Shown here in pieces: positions 8,633 through 18,102 of a DNA stretch of 64,000 bases. Every line of letters begins with the position of its first letter. The first letter of the stretch is position 1. The stretch is taken from contig JBGAGV010000003.1 of assembly GCA_044226525.1 (NCBI GenBank), positions 248,001 to 312,000 on the forward strand, in the 5' to 3' direction. The notes below the pieces were generated by a model. It did no database searches and was not told the DNA's origin. It saw nothing but the letters and a program-made list of their open reading frames with translations. This stretch comes from VFJQ01 sp044226525. GTDB lineage: Bacteria; Verrucomicrobiota; Verrucomicrobiia; Chthoniobacterales; Chthoniobacteraceae. The translations under genes and the position numbers were made by a program.

Positions 8633-9777
8633 GCGGTGAGGGCGGATAAGCGTGCAAAAACTCCGCTCATTCGCGCCAGAGCTTCGTCGATTTCGTTTTC
8701 GGTCGTAGGCTTCCCCATCGAGAAACGCACCGTGGCGCCCGCTACTTCCGGCGCGACTCCCATCGCGAGCAGCACGTGGGACGGCTGCACCGAACCCACC
8801 ATGCACGCGCTGCCGCTGCTGACGGCAACGCCCACGAGATCGAGGGCGATAAGCAGACCTTCGCCATCGAGACCGGGGAAACTGACGTTCAGTGTATTCG
8901 CCAGCGAATGAGCCGGGTCACCATTACGCACGGCGGCGGGAAATAGCGTCTGCACTCCTGTCCACAGCCGCTCGCGCAATGCCACCTGCCGCTCCGCTTC
9001 CGCAGAAATGTTTCGCACCGCCAGTTCGGCGGCGACGGCGAGACCGGCGATGGCCGCCACATTTTCGGTGCCGGGACGACGCTGGTTTTCATGGGCACCG
9101 CCGTGCTGGAGGCGATCCATGTTTAGCCCGCTCCGCAAATACAGGACGCCCACGCCCTTCGGCCCCTGAAATTTGTGCGCCGCCAGCGACAGCGCATCGA
9201 AATCGCTCGTCCCCAGCGATTCCTTGCCGAACGATTGAATCGCGTCGGTATGAAACAGCACTCCCCGTTCGCGGCAGATGGCGGCGATCTCGCGGGCAGG
9301 ATGCAGCGTCCCGGTTTCGTTGTTCGCCGTCATCAGCGAAACGAGGGCGGTTTCGGGTGTGATCGCCTCCGCGACTTGCTCCGGCGCCAACCGGCCCATG
9401 CGATCGACCGGCAACACCGTGAGCCGGAAACCTTCCCGCTTCTCCAGATGCTCGCACGCGTGCAACACGGCGTGGTGCTCGGTCGCGCAGGTGATGAGAT
9501 GCCGCCCCTTCCCCGCCCGCGCCAGGCCGAGAATGGCAAGGTTGTCGCTTTCGGTTCCCCCGCCCGTGAAGATGATCTCATGCGGCTTTGCACCGAGCAA
9601 ACGCGCCACACGATCGCGCGCATCATCGATCGCCGCCCGCGCCTCCCGGCCCGCGGCGTGAATGCTGGATGGATTCCCAAAGTGCTCCTCGAGAAAAGGA
9701 CGCATCGCTTCGCGCGCCTCGGGTGCGAGCGGAGTGGTGGCGTTGTAGTCGAGGTAGATCACGGAAGGAAAATCCAA
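8629..9777 (-). CDS. Cysteine desulfurase (NifS/IscS type)
   Basis: A PLP enzyme of up to 382 residues that takes sulfur from L-cysteine for Fe-S cluster or tRNA thiolation. It begins with IYLDYNATTPLAPEA, typical of the family. The PLP lysine lies in AAHKFQGPKG (Lys202 counted from the TTG start) and the persulfide cysteine in SSGSACMVGS (Cys325). TENVAAIAGL and the ATEHHAV histidine block are also present. The start is uncertain: TTG at 9775-9777 or GTG at 9760-9762, five codons later; neither has a strong ribosome site. It is followed by the SprT-like gene with an ATGA overlap, and then by two Cys-rich proteins, so it may supply sulfur for their clusters. No scaffold gene (IscU/SufU) is in the window. 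Confidence 0.92.
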   Translation of the reverse strand: MDFPSVIYLDYNATTPLAPEAREAMRPFLEEHFGNPSSIHAAGREARAAIDDARDRVARLLGAKPHEIIFTGGGTESDNLAILGLARAGKGRHLITCATEHHAVLHACEHLEKREGFRLTVLPVDRMGRLAPEQVAEAITPETALVSLMTANNETGTLHPAREIAAICRERGVLFHTDAIQSFGKESLGTSDFDALSLAAHKFQGPKGVGVLYLRSGLNMDRLQHGGAHENQRRPGTENVAAIAGLAVAAELAVRNISAEAERQVALRERLWTGVQTLFPAAVRNGDPAHSLANTLNVSFPGLDGEGLLIALDLVGVAVSSGSACMVGSVQPSHVLLAMGVAPEVAGATVRFSMGKPTTENEIDEALARMSGVFARLSALTA

Positions 9778-9890
9778 GGGACCACATGAAATTTCAAGGC
9801 GGGGAGCACAGGAACCGCGCGATCGTTTGCAACTTGGGGCTTGGAACTTCGCCGGAACGTGGTTCTTGAACCGGTTTTCCTTCCAAATCC

Positions 9891-11387
9891 ATGCCTTCCC
9901 TCTCCCGCCGCCGCTTTCTCGCTCTCACCGGTCTCACTGCGTTGACCGCCCACGCCATCGAGCCTTTCGGACGGAAGGGCAAACCCCGGCTGCGGCTAAG
10001 CCTCGCTGCTTACTCCTTCCGCGAATATTTCAAGGATGCCACGCACAAGCAGAAGCTGGAGGGGATTGAGCGGCACCTCGATATCACCGGTTTCATCGAC
10101 TACTGCGCCGAGCAGGGATGCGAAGGGGCGGAACTGACCAGTTACTACTTTCCGAAGGACGTCACCCACGAGCAACTGCGCGCCATTCAGCGGCACGCCT
10201 TTCTTCGCGGCGTCTCCATCAGCGGCACGTCGGTGGGCAATAATTTCGCCCGAGCGAAGGGGCCGGAACTCGACAAGGAAATCGCCGACACCAAGCGCTG
10301 GATCGACAACGCAGCCATCCTCGGCGCACCGCACATCCGCGTCTTTGCGGGCGCTCCACCGAAAGGCACCGACCTCGCTGAGGCCAAGCGCAACTGCATC
10401 GCCGCAATGGAAGAATGCTGTGCCTACGCGGGTGAGCGTGGAATTTTCCTCGGACTCGAAAATCACGGCGGCATCGTGGCTGAACCGGATCAACTGCTGG
10501 AAATCGTGCGCGCGGTGAATTCGCCGTGGTTCGGGATCAATCTCGATACCGGCAACTTCCACACCGCCGACCCCTACGCGGACCTCGCCCGCTGCGCCCC
10601 TTACGCGGTGAATGTGCAGGTGAAGGTGGAAATCCACCGCGCAGGTGCGAAGGAAAGCGAGCCATCAGACCTTCCACGCATCGCCCAACTCTTGCGCGAC
10701 GCCAGCTACCAGGGCTGGGTGGCGCTCGAATACGAGGCCACGGAAGATCCGTGGAAAGCCGTCCCGACTTGGCTGAGCAAACTCAAGCCGCTGCTCGGCG
10801 GTGGTGGCGGGGCCGGGGGGGATTCCACCGGTTCCGAACCAATCTCGCTCTTCGATGGCAAAACGCTCAAGGGCTGGAAGACGACCGATTTCGGCTCGGG
10901 CGGGGAAGTGAAGGTGGAAGACGGAAACCTCCTCATCGGTCAGGGCGATCCGCTCACCGGCATCACTTTCGCCGACGAGCCACCCGCGCGGATGAATTAC
11001 GAGATCTCACTCGAAGCGATGAAACTCTCCGGCGACGACTTTTTCTGCGCGCTCACTGCCCCCGTGGATAAAGCATGCGGCACGCTCGTGCTCGGCGGCT
11101 GGGGCGGTTCGCTCATCGGGTTCTCGAGTATCGACGACCTCGATGCATCGGAAAACACCACCACCCAGTTCAAGAAGTTCGATAAGAACAAGTGGTATCG
11201 CATCCGCCTGCGCGTGACACCGAAGAAGATCGAGGCGTGGATCGACGACGAGCAATGGGTGAATGCCGACATTGAAGGAAAGAAAGTCTCGATGCGTCCC
11301 GGCGAGATCGAGCTTTCGCAGCCGCTCGGCATTGCGACTTTCCAAACCGCGTCACAATTCCGTAATATCACGTTTCGGAAACTCTAG
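9891..11387 (+). CDS. Tat-exported TIM-barrel sugar isomerase-like / DUF1080 fusion
   Basis: A protein of 498 residues. The N-terminus MPSLSRRRFLALTGLTA is a twin-arginine signal, so a folded enzyme is exported. Residues about 40-300 form a xylose isomerase-like TIM barrel (sugar phosphate isomerase/epimerase group), with metal-site candidates in GLENHGG, NLDTGNFH and VALEYEA. A glycine-rich linker (GGGGGAGG, near residues 302-310) joins it to a DUF1080 domain (ISLFDGKTLKGWKT to the end), a concanavalin-like fold whose Pfam name is 3-keto-disaccharide hydrolase. Both halves are typical of oxidative glycoside breakdown in this type of bacterium; the joint activity is inferred. The S1/P1 nuclease gene starts at the base after its stop codon. 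Confidence 0.88.
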   Translation: MPSLSRRRFLALTGLTALTAHAIEPFGRKGKPRLRLSLAAYSFREYFKDATHKQKLEGIERHLDITGFIDYCAEQGCEGAELTSYYFPKDVTHEQLRAIQRHAFLRGVSISGTSVGNNFARAKGPELDKEIADTKRWIDNAAILGAPHIRVFAGAPPKGTDLAEAKRNCIAAMEECCAYAGERGIFLGLENHGGIVAEPDQLLEIVRAVNSPWFGINLDTGNFHTADPYADLARCAPYAVNVQVKVEIHRAGAKESEPSDLPRIAQLLRDASYQGWVALEYEATEDPWKAVPTWLSKLKPLLGGGGGAGGDSTGSEPISLFDGKTLKGWKTTDFGSGGEVKVEDGNLLIGQGDPLTGITFADEPPARMNYEISLEAMKLSGDDFFCALTAPVDKACGTLVLGGWGGSLIGFSSIDDLDASENTTTQFKKFDKNKWYRIRLRVTPKKIEAWIDDEQWVNADIEGKKVSMRPGEIELSQPLGIATFQTASQFRNITFRKL

Positions 11388-12299
11388 GTGAAATTACGAA
11401 CAACCCTTCTCTCGCTGGCGCTCGTCGCCAGTGCTCATGCATGGGATCTGGCTGGCCACATGCTCGTCGGCGAGATTGCCTGGCGCTCGAGCGCCCCGGT
11501 CGTCCGCGACAAAGTGACGGCGCTGGTGAATCAGCTCGACACCACCTTTTCCGGAGGCCAGCGCTACAACTTCGTGACCGCTCAGGCCTGGCTCGACGAC
11601 ATGCGTGGGCAGGGACGGAGCTACCCGTGGGGACCGCTCCATTATGTCGATCTGCCGAAGACCGACGACGGCTCTGCCTTCGCACTCCCGGCGGGACCGC
11701 ACGTCGTTTCCGCGATCGACGATTCGCTCAGGACTTTGCGGGATCCCGCGACGCCGGCAGACAAGCGGCCGCTTACGCTCGCCATCCTGATGCACTGCGT
11801 CGGCGACATCCATCAACCGCTCCACGCCTGCACATGGAACGACATGGGCGGCAACCGTTACCTCGTCGGCGGCGTCGCTTTCGCCGATCTTTACAAGGGC
11901 GGCCGCGGCAATCTACACGCATTCTGGGATGAGGCTTATCGCGTCACCGCGCGCGACGGAAAAATCGTGGAGAGCTTCATCACGCCGCCCATTACCTCAC
12001 GGCCTGAACCGGGCCAGGCTGGCGTAATCGGCGACGCGGCCCAGCAAATCATGACGACATTTCCACGGGAAACGCTCGCCAAGGAAATCGCCGTGCAAAG
12101 CCCGGAAGCATGGGCTCGCGAAAGCCATGTGCTCGGTTGCACAAAAGGATTTCCGCCCGGGGCGCACCCGAGCGATCATGAAGTGCGCCCCCTCGACCCC
12201 GCCTTCGGCACGGCTTCGCAGAAAATCGCGGCCCGCCGCGTTGCGCTCGCGGGTTACCGATTGGCGGCGCTGCTGAAGAGCCTTTTCGAACAGCCCTAA
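11388..12299 (+). CDS. Secreted S1/P1-type nuclease
   Basis: A protein of 303 residues in the zinc-dependent S1/P1 nuclease family, which cleaves single-stranded nucleic acids and releases 5' nucleotides. A signal peptide ends at ASAHA, so that Trp19 would become the mature N-terminus; in the family this Trp and its amino group bind zinc. Other ligands are in WDLAGH, PLHYVD, CVGDIHQPLH and NLHAFWDE. The start is a GTG at 11388 directly after the stop of the preceding gene, with GGAAA a few bases upstream as a weak ribosome site. It likely works outside the cytoplasm in scavenging nucleotides or phosphate. Convergent with the SGNH-like gene, with seven bases between the stop codons. Confidence 0.9.
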   Translation: MKLRTTLLSLALVASAHAWDLAGHMLVGEIAWRSSAPVVRDKVTALVNQLDTTFSGGQRYNFVTAQAWLDDMRGQGRSYPWGPLHYVDLPKTDDGSAFALPAGPHVVSAIDDSLRTLRDPATPADKRPLTLAILMHCVGDIHQPLHACTWNDMGGNRYLVGGVAFADLYKGGRGNLHAFWDEAYRVTARDGKIVESFITPPITSRPEPGQAGVIGDAAQQIMTTFPRETLAKEIAVQSPEAWARESHVLGCTKGFPPGAHPSDHEVRPLDPAFGTASQKIAARRVALAGYRLAALLKSLFEQP

Positions 12300-12306
12300 G
12301 CCCGAC

Positions 12307-13587
12307 TCACTGCGGCTGCACCACTGGGCGAAGCCGCCGCGCGAGATCCTGCGCCAGCCGTTCCGCGCCGGCGATGGTGAAGTGGCAATCGTCATAAAAA
12401 ACCTCCGGGCGGCCGCAAAACTCAGCCAGATCGAGGCATTCAACATGATGCTGCGCGCAGGTGGCGAGGAGCGTCGCGTTAATCGCGCCCATCATTTTCT
12501 CCAGGGCCTCGACGCTGTAAGCCCCCTGCTCCGTCGATTCCCAAATCAAAGCGGCCACCTCGGGCGGAAGGTTTTCCGCATAAAGCGTCGGCTGCGTGGC
12601 AAAAACAAGGCGTTGCCCGCGAGTCCCACAGACTGCGATGATTTTTTCGATGTCCTGCCGATAGCGTTCGAGCGCCAAAGAAAAATCCCGCGGAGGTTGC
12701 GTGAACGTATGCCGCGCCAGAGCCGTTTGTCGCCGCGCACGTTCGGTCGCATACCATTCACCACCGGTATCCTGCACCACCATGCGAAGCTGGCTCTGGT
12801 CGAGTAAACGCGACGCTGTCTGGATCACAGCAGACCGGCGGTAATAGGGACCATCGTCACGCCAACCGGCTAGGGTCTCGCGACTCACCGCGGCGCCACG
12901 CTTCTCATACATTCCGCGCAGGCAGGCGCCGAGATCGTTGATCCCGCACATCACCAGCACCACGTCGAACTGCCGCGCTCGCCGATAGTGCTCCAGCAGG
13001 TAAGCGTGGTGCATGGCCATGTGCCCGCTTTTGGCGGCATTGCCTGCGTAGATGCGCCGGCCCGTCTGTTCCGAAAGCAGCGCCCCAAGCCGCCACGGCC
13101 AGCTTTTTTCATCCGTCAGGTAGAGACATTCCGCCGCGCTGCCGCCCACCACGAGCAGCCGAAAATCTTCCTCCGCCAGGTTCGTCTCCGGGCCACGCAA
13201 CCCGAGTTGATTCACCGTGAAGTGCACTTCCCCGCTGACTCCCGGCATCGCGGAGCCGACCTGCGAAACCACCTGCATCGGCTGACGCGGCCGATCGTCG
13301 CCGAAGTTCGGCAGAAACGCCCGAGCCGCTCCTTCAGCCAGCAGCAATGCACACATCATCGCCAGCGTGACCACCACAAACCGCACCGCGCCACGTCTCG
13401 ATCGCAACGCCAGTAGCACGCCAATCGTGTAAAGCGCCACCACGACCGACACCAGATGATCGACCACCATCGGCGCAGCCGTCTGCTCCGACAGCATCGC
13501 CGGGACGGCGAGAGCTACGTGGAACACGACCGGCGCCAGCAATCCAGCCGCGAGAACCGCACGCGTGTGAGGAGCCAAAGAAGTCAT
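12307..13587 (-). CDS. Membrane-anchored SGNH/GDSL-like hydrolase
   Basis: A protein of 426 residues. The first 90 residues hold about three hydrophobic segments (near 10-32, 42-62 and 68-88), and the rest is an SGNH-type esterase domain. Block I reads VVGGSAAEC, with GGS in place of the usual GDS; the block III asparagine is in CGINDLG; the catalytic Asp/His pair is in YDDCHFTIAG. Similar membrane-linked SGNH proteins act on acyl groups of exopolysaccharide or cell wall, but the substrate is not shown here. ATG at 13585-13587. It is divergent from the ABC exporter genes, with 121 bases between the starts. Confidence 0.8.
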   Translation of the reverse strand: MTSLAPHTRAVLAAGLLAPVVFHVALAVPAMLSEQTAAPMVVDHLVSVVVALYTIGVLLALRSRRGAVRFVVVTLAMMCALLLAEGAARAFLPNFGDDRPRQPMQVVSQVGSAMPGVSGEVHFTVNQLGLRGPETNLAEEDFRLLVVGGSAAECLYLTDEKSWPWRLGALLSEQTGRRIYAGNAAKSGHMAMHHAYLLEHYRRARQFDVVLVMCGINDLGACLRGMYEKRGAAVSRETLAGWRDDGPYYRRSAVIQTASRLLDQSQLRMVVQDTGGEWYATERARRQTALARHTFTQPPRDFSLALERYRQDIEKIIAVCGTRGQRLVFATQPTLYAENLPPEVAALIWESTEQGAYSVEALEKMMGAINATLLATCAQHHVECLDLAEFCGRPEVFYDDCHFTIAGAERLAQDLARRLRPVVQPQ

Positions 13588-13708
13588 GAACGGCGGATCG
13601 GATCGGGCATAGCCGTGTATTTACAATACCTCACCGCCCGCGCCAACGTGGCGTAACGCCATTGACTTACTTGCAGCGAAGCCAGTTTCGGCGTCGATTG
13701 CTGGAGAC

Positions 13709-14470
13709 ATGGAAACCGCCGCGCCCGCACCGCCAACTCCGCCGGTCGAACACGACCGTCCTGAGGGCGACCCGCTCTTCCGGGCACGGGAACTGACCAA
13801 AGTCTATCCTAGTGGTGAAGCAGAGATCCGGGCGCTCGATGGCGTGGACCTCGATCTTTACGGCGGAGAATTGGTCGTGCTTCTCGGCGCATCTGGCAGT
13901 GGCAAATCCACGCTTCTCAATATCCTCGGCGGCCTGGACCTGCCGACGAGCGGCACGCTCACCTATCGAGGCGCCGATCTGACGACCGCGAGCGAGAATG
14001 ACCTGACGCAATTTCGACGCGATTCCGTCGGGTTCATTTTTCAGTTCTACAATCTCATCCCCAGCCTCACCGCGCGGGAAAATGTCGCGCTCATCACCGA
14101 AATCTCACGCGATCCGATGTCTCCGGAAGAAGCACTCGCGCTGGTCGAGCTCGGCGAGCGCATGGATCATTTCCCTTCGCAGCTTTCCGGTGGTCAGCAG
14201 CAGCGGGTAGCGATCGCTCGTGCCATCGCCAAACGTCCGGAAGTGCTGCTCTGCGACGAGCCAACCGGGGCGCTGGATGTGAAGACCGGCATCACCGTGC
14301 TCGAGGCGATTGAAAAGGTGAACCGTGAGTTGGGCACGCTGTCTGTCGTCATTACGCACAATGCAATCATCGCCGACATGGCCGATCGGGTGATCCACCT
14401 GTCCGACGGGCACATCATCGACATCCAACGCAATCGCAACCGGCGTCCCGTGCGCACCCTGGCTTGGTGA
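13709..14470 (+). CDS. ABC transporter ATPase, LolD/MacB type
   Basis: A protein of 253 residues, the ATPase of a MacB/LolCDE/DevBCA-like exporter. Walker A is GASGSGKST, the Q-loop region is GFIFQFYNLIP, the signature is LSGGQQQRVAIARA and Walker B is VLLCDEPTGALD, followed by an H-loop histidine in VVITHN. The N-terminal 20 residues are Pro/Ala-rich and non-conserved. A GGAG lies five bases before the ATG and supports this start. Its stop codon overlaps the permease start as GTGA. Confidence 0.94.
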   Translation: METAAPAPPTPPVEHDRPEGDPLFRARELTKVYPSGEAEIRALDGVDLDLYGGELVVLLGASGSGKSTLLNILGGLDLPTSGTLTYRGADLTTASENDLTQFRRDSVGFIFQFYNLIPSLTARENVALITEISRDPMSPEEALALVELGERMDHFPSQLSGGQQQRVAIARAIAKRPEVLLCDEPTGALDVKTGITVLEAIEKVNRELGTLSVVITHNAIIADMADRVIHLSDGHIIDIQRNRNRRPVRTLAW

Positions 14471-16836
14471 AGTTCAGCCCGCTCGATCTCAAGCTGTTCC
14501 GCGACATCGGCAAAACCAAGGGCCAGATGATTGCCACGAGTGTCGTGATGGCCTGCGGGCTGGCCATGATGATCATGGCGCGGAGCCTGATTCTCTCGCT
14601 CGAATCCACGCGGGACGATTATTACACCCACCATCGATTCGGCGATGTGTTCTGCGATTTGAAACGGGCACCTAATTCCTTGCGAGCTCGGCTGGCGCAG
14701 ATCGAAGGGGTCGCGGCAGTAGAAACGCGCGTCGTTGGAAAAGTGACGCTGGACCTGCCGGGTGTCACTGAGCCCGCCGACGGGATGATCCATTCCCTGC
14801 CAGACGACCGCCCGCAGCAGCTCCACCTCCTCTTCCTGCGACGCGGACGATTGCCCGAGCGGGGCAGCCATGGCGAAGTGGTGATCGGTGAAGCCTTCGC
14901 CGAAGCGCATGGCTTCGAGCCGGGAAATGAGATCGACGCCACGATTTACGGCGCGCGGCAGCGGTTGAAGATTGTCGGCATCGCGCTATCGCCTGAATAC
15001 GTCTTCGAAGCACGCCCGGGCGAAACACTACCGGACAATCGCCGCTTTGGTGTTTTCTGGATGAATGAGCGCGAACTCGCGGATGCGTTTCAACTCGATG
15101 GCGCTTTCAACAACGTGATCGTCGATGTCGCACCGGGCGTGAATGTGCGTCCTGTAATGGCCGAACTCGACCGCGTGCTCGCGCCGTATGGTGGACGCGT
15201 GGCCTACGAGAGGCGTGACCACGCTTCCGCCACCCGGCTCGATGACGAACTGCGAGTGCTGCGCGGCTTGTCAGTCGCGTTCCCGATGGTCTTCCTCAGC
15301 ATCGCAGCCTTCATGTCGAGCGCGGTCCTCACCCGGCTGGTGCGCCTGCAACGCGAGCAGATCGCCCAGCTCAAGGCGCTCGGCTATTCGTCACGTCAGG
15401 TCGGCTGGCACTACATGAAGTTCGCCCTCGTGATCGTGCTTGGAGCCACGATCCTCGGAGGCGCGGCGGGGATGTATCTCGGCACGAACGTCGTCTCGGT
15501 CTATCATCGTTTCTTCCGCTTCCCCCTACTCGTCTTTCACCCCGACTGGCGCATGTTTGGCATCGCCCTGACGGTCAGCTCGGGCGCGGCTTTTCTCGGT
15601 GTGATCGGCGCGGTGCGGCAGGCCGTGAACCTGCCCCCAGCGGAAGCGATGCGGCCGGAGCCGCCCGCGGAGTTCAAGCCATCGTGGTTCGAGCGCGTGG
15701 GGCTGGCAGCCTTCTTCAGCCCGGCGTTTCGCATGGCGCTGCGCAACCTCGAGCGGCGTCCTTGGCAGGCGTTCTTCACCGCATTCGGACTCGCACTCGC
15801 CACGGGCATTCCCATTGTTCCCGGCGCGATGGGCGACGGAATCAATTACCTCCTCTCCTACGAATGGGACCTTGCCCAACGGCAGAACGTAACGCTCACG
15901 CTCATTGAATCCAGTTCCGCCCAGACCTTGGATGACATGCGCAACCTGCCCGGCGTCATTTCAGCCGAGCCTTTTCGCGCGGTGCCCGCACGGCTGCGCT
16001 TCGGCCAGCGCTCGCGCCGCCTCGCCGTAACCGGCCTGCCGCGCGAGATGATGCTGCGCCGTCTGCTCGATGCCAAAGCCCGGGACGTGGAACTCCCCCC
16101 CGACGGCCTGCTCATCTCCGCAAAATTGGCGGAAATCCTTGGCGCGAAGCCGGGCGACACCATCCGGCTCGAAGTGCAGGAAGGACGCCGCCCCGTGCGG
16201 GAGGCGATGCTTGCCGGGACCATCACAGATTACGCAGGCGTTTCGGCTTACATGGAAATCGGCGCATTGCGACGCCTCATGCGTGAAGGCGGCACGGTCA
16301 GCGGTGCGAATCTGACGGTGGACGCAAATCGCTGGGACGCCTTTTTGGCGAAGGTAAAGGAAGCTCCCCGCATCGCCAATCTCGGCATCAAGGAAGCCGT
16401 TCGAGCGAGCTTCCGCAAAAGCACGGGCGATATGATCGGAATGATCACCACGATTTATTTCAGCTTCGCGGTCATCGTCTCCTTCGGCGTGGTCTATAAC
16501 AGCGCACGCATCGCCCTCTCCGAACGCAGCCGCGATCTCGCCACCCTGCGCGTGATTGGTTTTACGCATCGTGAAGTTGCAGCCGTGCTGATTGGCGAAC
16601 TGGCGCTGCTCACGCTCGCCGCCATCCCCTTTGGTCTCTTCATCGGCGCACAACTCGCCAGCGCCATCGTCCATACCGCCAGCACCGAGAGTGTGCGGCT
16701 TCCCCTGATGCTCACGACAAAGAGTTATGCCTGGGCGGTCGTCGTTGTGCTACTTTCCTCCAGCATGTCTTTCGCCCTTGTGAGCCGCCGCCTTCATCAC
16801 CTCGACCTGCTCGGTGTTCTCAAGGCACGGGAATAA
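14467..16836 (+). CDS. FtsX-like ABC permease with two FtsX domains
   Basis: A protein of 789 residues, the membrane partner of the ATPase just upstream. It has an N-terminal membrane segment (residues about 20-42), a large periplasmic domain, a block of helices at about 275-390, a second periplasmic domain, and a final helix block at about 660-785. Each helix block matches an FtsX domain, so the protein looks like two permease subunits fused, as in LolC/E-like or DevC-like proteins. I prefer the GTG at 14467-14469, which overlaps the ATPase stop codon; a TTG one codon upstream is possible. The cargo could be a lipoprotein, lipid or small molecule. Confidence 0.9.
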   Translation: MKFSPLDLKLFRDIGKTKGQMIATSVVMACGLAMMIMARSLILSLESTRDDYYTHHRFGDVFCDLKRAPNSLRARLAQIEGVAAVETRVVGKVTLDLPGVTEPADGMIHSLPDDRPQQLHLLFLRRGRLPERGSHGEVVIGEAFAEAHGFEPGNEIDATIYGARQRLKIVGIALSPEYVFEARPGETLPDNRRFGVFWMNERELADAFQLDGAFNNVIVDVAPGVNVRPVMAELDRVLAPYGGRVAYERRDHASATRLDDELRVLRGLSVAFPMVFLSIAAFMSSAVLTRLVRLQREQIAQLKALGYSSRQVGWHYMKFALVIVLGATILGGAAGMYLGTNVVSVYHRFFRFPLLVFHPDWRMFGIALTVSSGAAFLGVIGAVRQAVNLPPAEAMRPEPPAEFKPSWFERVGLAAFFSPAFRMALRNLERRPWQAFFTAFGLALATGIPIVPGAMGDGINYLLSYEWDLAQRQNVTLTLIESSSAQTLDDMRNLPGVISAEPFRAVPARLRFGQRSRRLAVTGLPREMMLRRLLDAKARDVELPPDGLLISAKLAEILGAKPGDTIRLEVQEGRRPVREAMLAGTITDYAGVSAYMEIGALRRLMREGGTVSGANLTVDANRWDAFLAKVKEAPRIANLGIKEAVRASFRKSTGDMIGMITTIYFSFAVIVSFGVVYNSARIALSERSRDLATLRVIGFTHREVAAVLIGELALLTLAAIPFGLFIGAQLASAIVHTASTESVRLPLMLTTKSYAWAVVVVLLSSSMSFALVSRRLHHLDLLGVLKARE

Positions 16837-16838
16837 GC

Positions 16839-18101
16839 ATGAAGACCGACACCGCCAGCTCCACCTCCACCCGACCGACAGCACCGAAAACGGGATCGCG
16901 CCGGCCCGCCGCGTGGCGGCGGTTCATTCCGCACGCCATCGTCGCGGGGTTGGTGGGAGCCATCGTCTTCGGTATGCTGCCCAAGCCGATCGAGGTGGAA
17001 ATCGCGCCCGTTACCGCCGGGCCTCTCACCGTCAGTGTGTTGGAAGAGGGCAAGACGCGCATCCGGCATCGTTACACGATTTCCGCGCCTGTGGGCGCGC
17101 ACCTGAACCGCGTGGAACTTCGTGCCGGTGCACCGATCGAAGCAGGCAAGACCGTGCTCGCCACGCTCACGCCGGAGGCATCGAGCTTTCTCAATCCCCG
17201 CGCCCAAGCCGAAGCCGAGGCACGAGTGAAAGCCTCCGAGGCCACGCGGATGATGCACGAGACACAGGTCGAACGCGCCCGCGCCGCTCTCGATCTCGCC
17301 CAAAAGGAAATGGCACGAGCCCGAGAGCTGAAAAAATCCGGTGCCATTGCTACGAAGGAATGGGACACCGCCGAAAGCCAGGCCACCGTGCTCAGCCGCG
17401 AATTGCACATGGCGGAATTCAGCCTGCAAACCGCCGACTTCGAAGTGGCACAGGCCAAGGCCGCGCTGCAACAGGCGCAGAGTCCCGCGCCGGAAAAAGT
17501 CGAGCCGCTGAAGATTCTCTCCCCGGTGGATGGATTCATCCTGAATGTTTTCGAAGAAAGCGCCCGAGTGGTCACCCCCGGCATGCCGATCATGGAAGTG
17601 GGCGATCCGCGCGATATGGAGGCCGAGATCGAGTTACTCTCCAGCGACGCCGCGGGCGTGCAACCCGGCGCGGAAGTGAGCATCGAGCAATGGGGCGGCG
17701 ATCAACCACTGCGTGGCCGCGTCACGGTGGTAGAACCGGGCGGTTACACGAAGGTTTCCTCACTCGGCGTGGAAGAGCAGCGCGTGAAGGTGCGCGTGGA
17801 TTTTCTCGATCCCGTGCCGCCTGGGTATCTCATGGGCGACCGTTACCGCGTGGAGGCTCGCATCGTGACATGGCATGCCGCAAATGTGGTCCAAGTTCCC
17901 GCGGGAGCGCTCTTCCGGCGCGGGGGCGACTGGATGACGTTTGTCGCGCGCGGTGGCCAGGCGCACCTCACCAAGGTCGAAGTCGCCCATCTCAACGGCG
18001 TCGCCGGTCAGGTTTTGAGCGGCCTGAACTCGGGGCAGTCCGTCGTCATGCATCCGCCTGATGTGCTGGCCGATGGAAGCCGCGTGAAAGGACGAGAGTA
18101 A
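16839..18101 (+). CDS. HlyD/MacA-type periplasmic adaptor
   Basis: A protein of 420 residues with an N-terminal membrane anchor (residues about 28-47), a biotinyl-lipoyl-like half, a long alpha-helical hairpin rich in Ala, Glu and Arg (about 120-220), the second lipoyl half (SPVDGFILNV) and beta-barrel domains to the C-terminus. This is the membrane fusion protein of a tripartite exporter. The ATG lies two bases after the permease stop, so the three genes form one operon in the order ATPase, permease, adaptor. No outer-membrane TolC partner is encoded nearby. It converges on the sulfatase operon with a single base between the stop codons. Confidence 0.92.
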   Translation: MKTDTASSTSTRPTAPKTGSRRPAAWRRFIPHAIVAGLVGAIVFGMLPKPIEVEIAPVTAGPLTVSVLEEGKTRIRHRYTISAPVGAHLNRVELRAGAPIEAGKTVLATLTPEASSFLNPRAQAEAEARVKASEATRMMHETQVERARAALDLAQKEMARARELKKSGAIATKEWDTAESQATVLSRELHMAEFSLQTADFEVAQAKAALQQAQSPAPEKVEPLKILSPVDGFILNVFEESARVVTPGMPIMEVGDPRDMEAEIELLSSDAAGVQPGAEVSIEQWGGDQPLRGRVTVVEPGGYTKVSSLGVEEQRVKVRVDFLDPVPPGYLMGDRYRVEARIVTWHAANVVQVPAGALFRRGGDWMTFVARGGQAHLTKVEVAHLNGVAGQVLSGLNSGQSVVMHPPDVLADGSRVKGRE

Positions 18102-18102
18102 G

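Noticed and set aside
13588..13708. A TTGACT box at 13662-13667 as the -35 of the exporter operon
   Set aside because: No acceptable -10 lies at 16-18 bases; the site is left unannotated.
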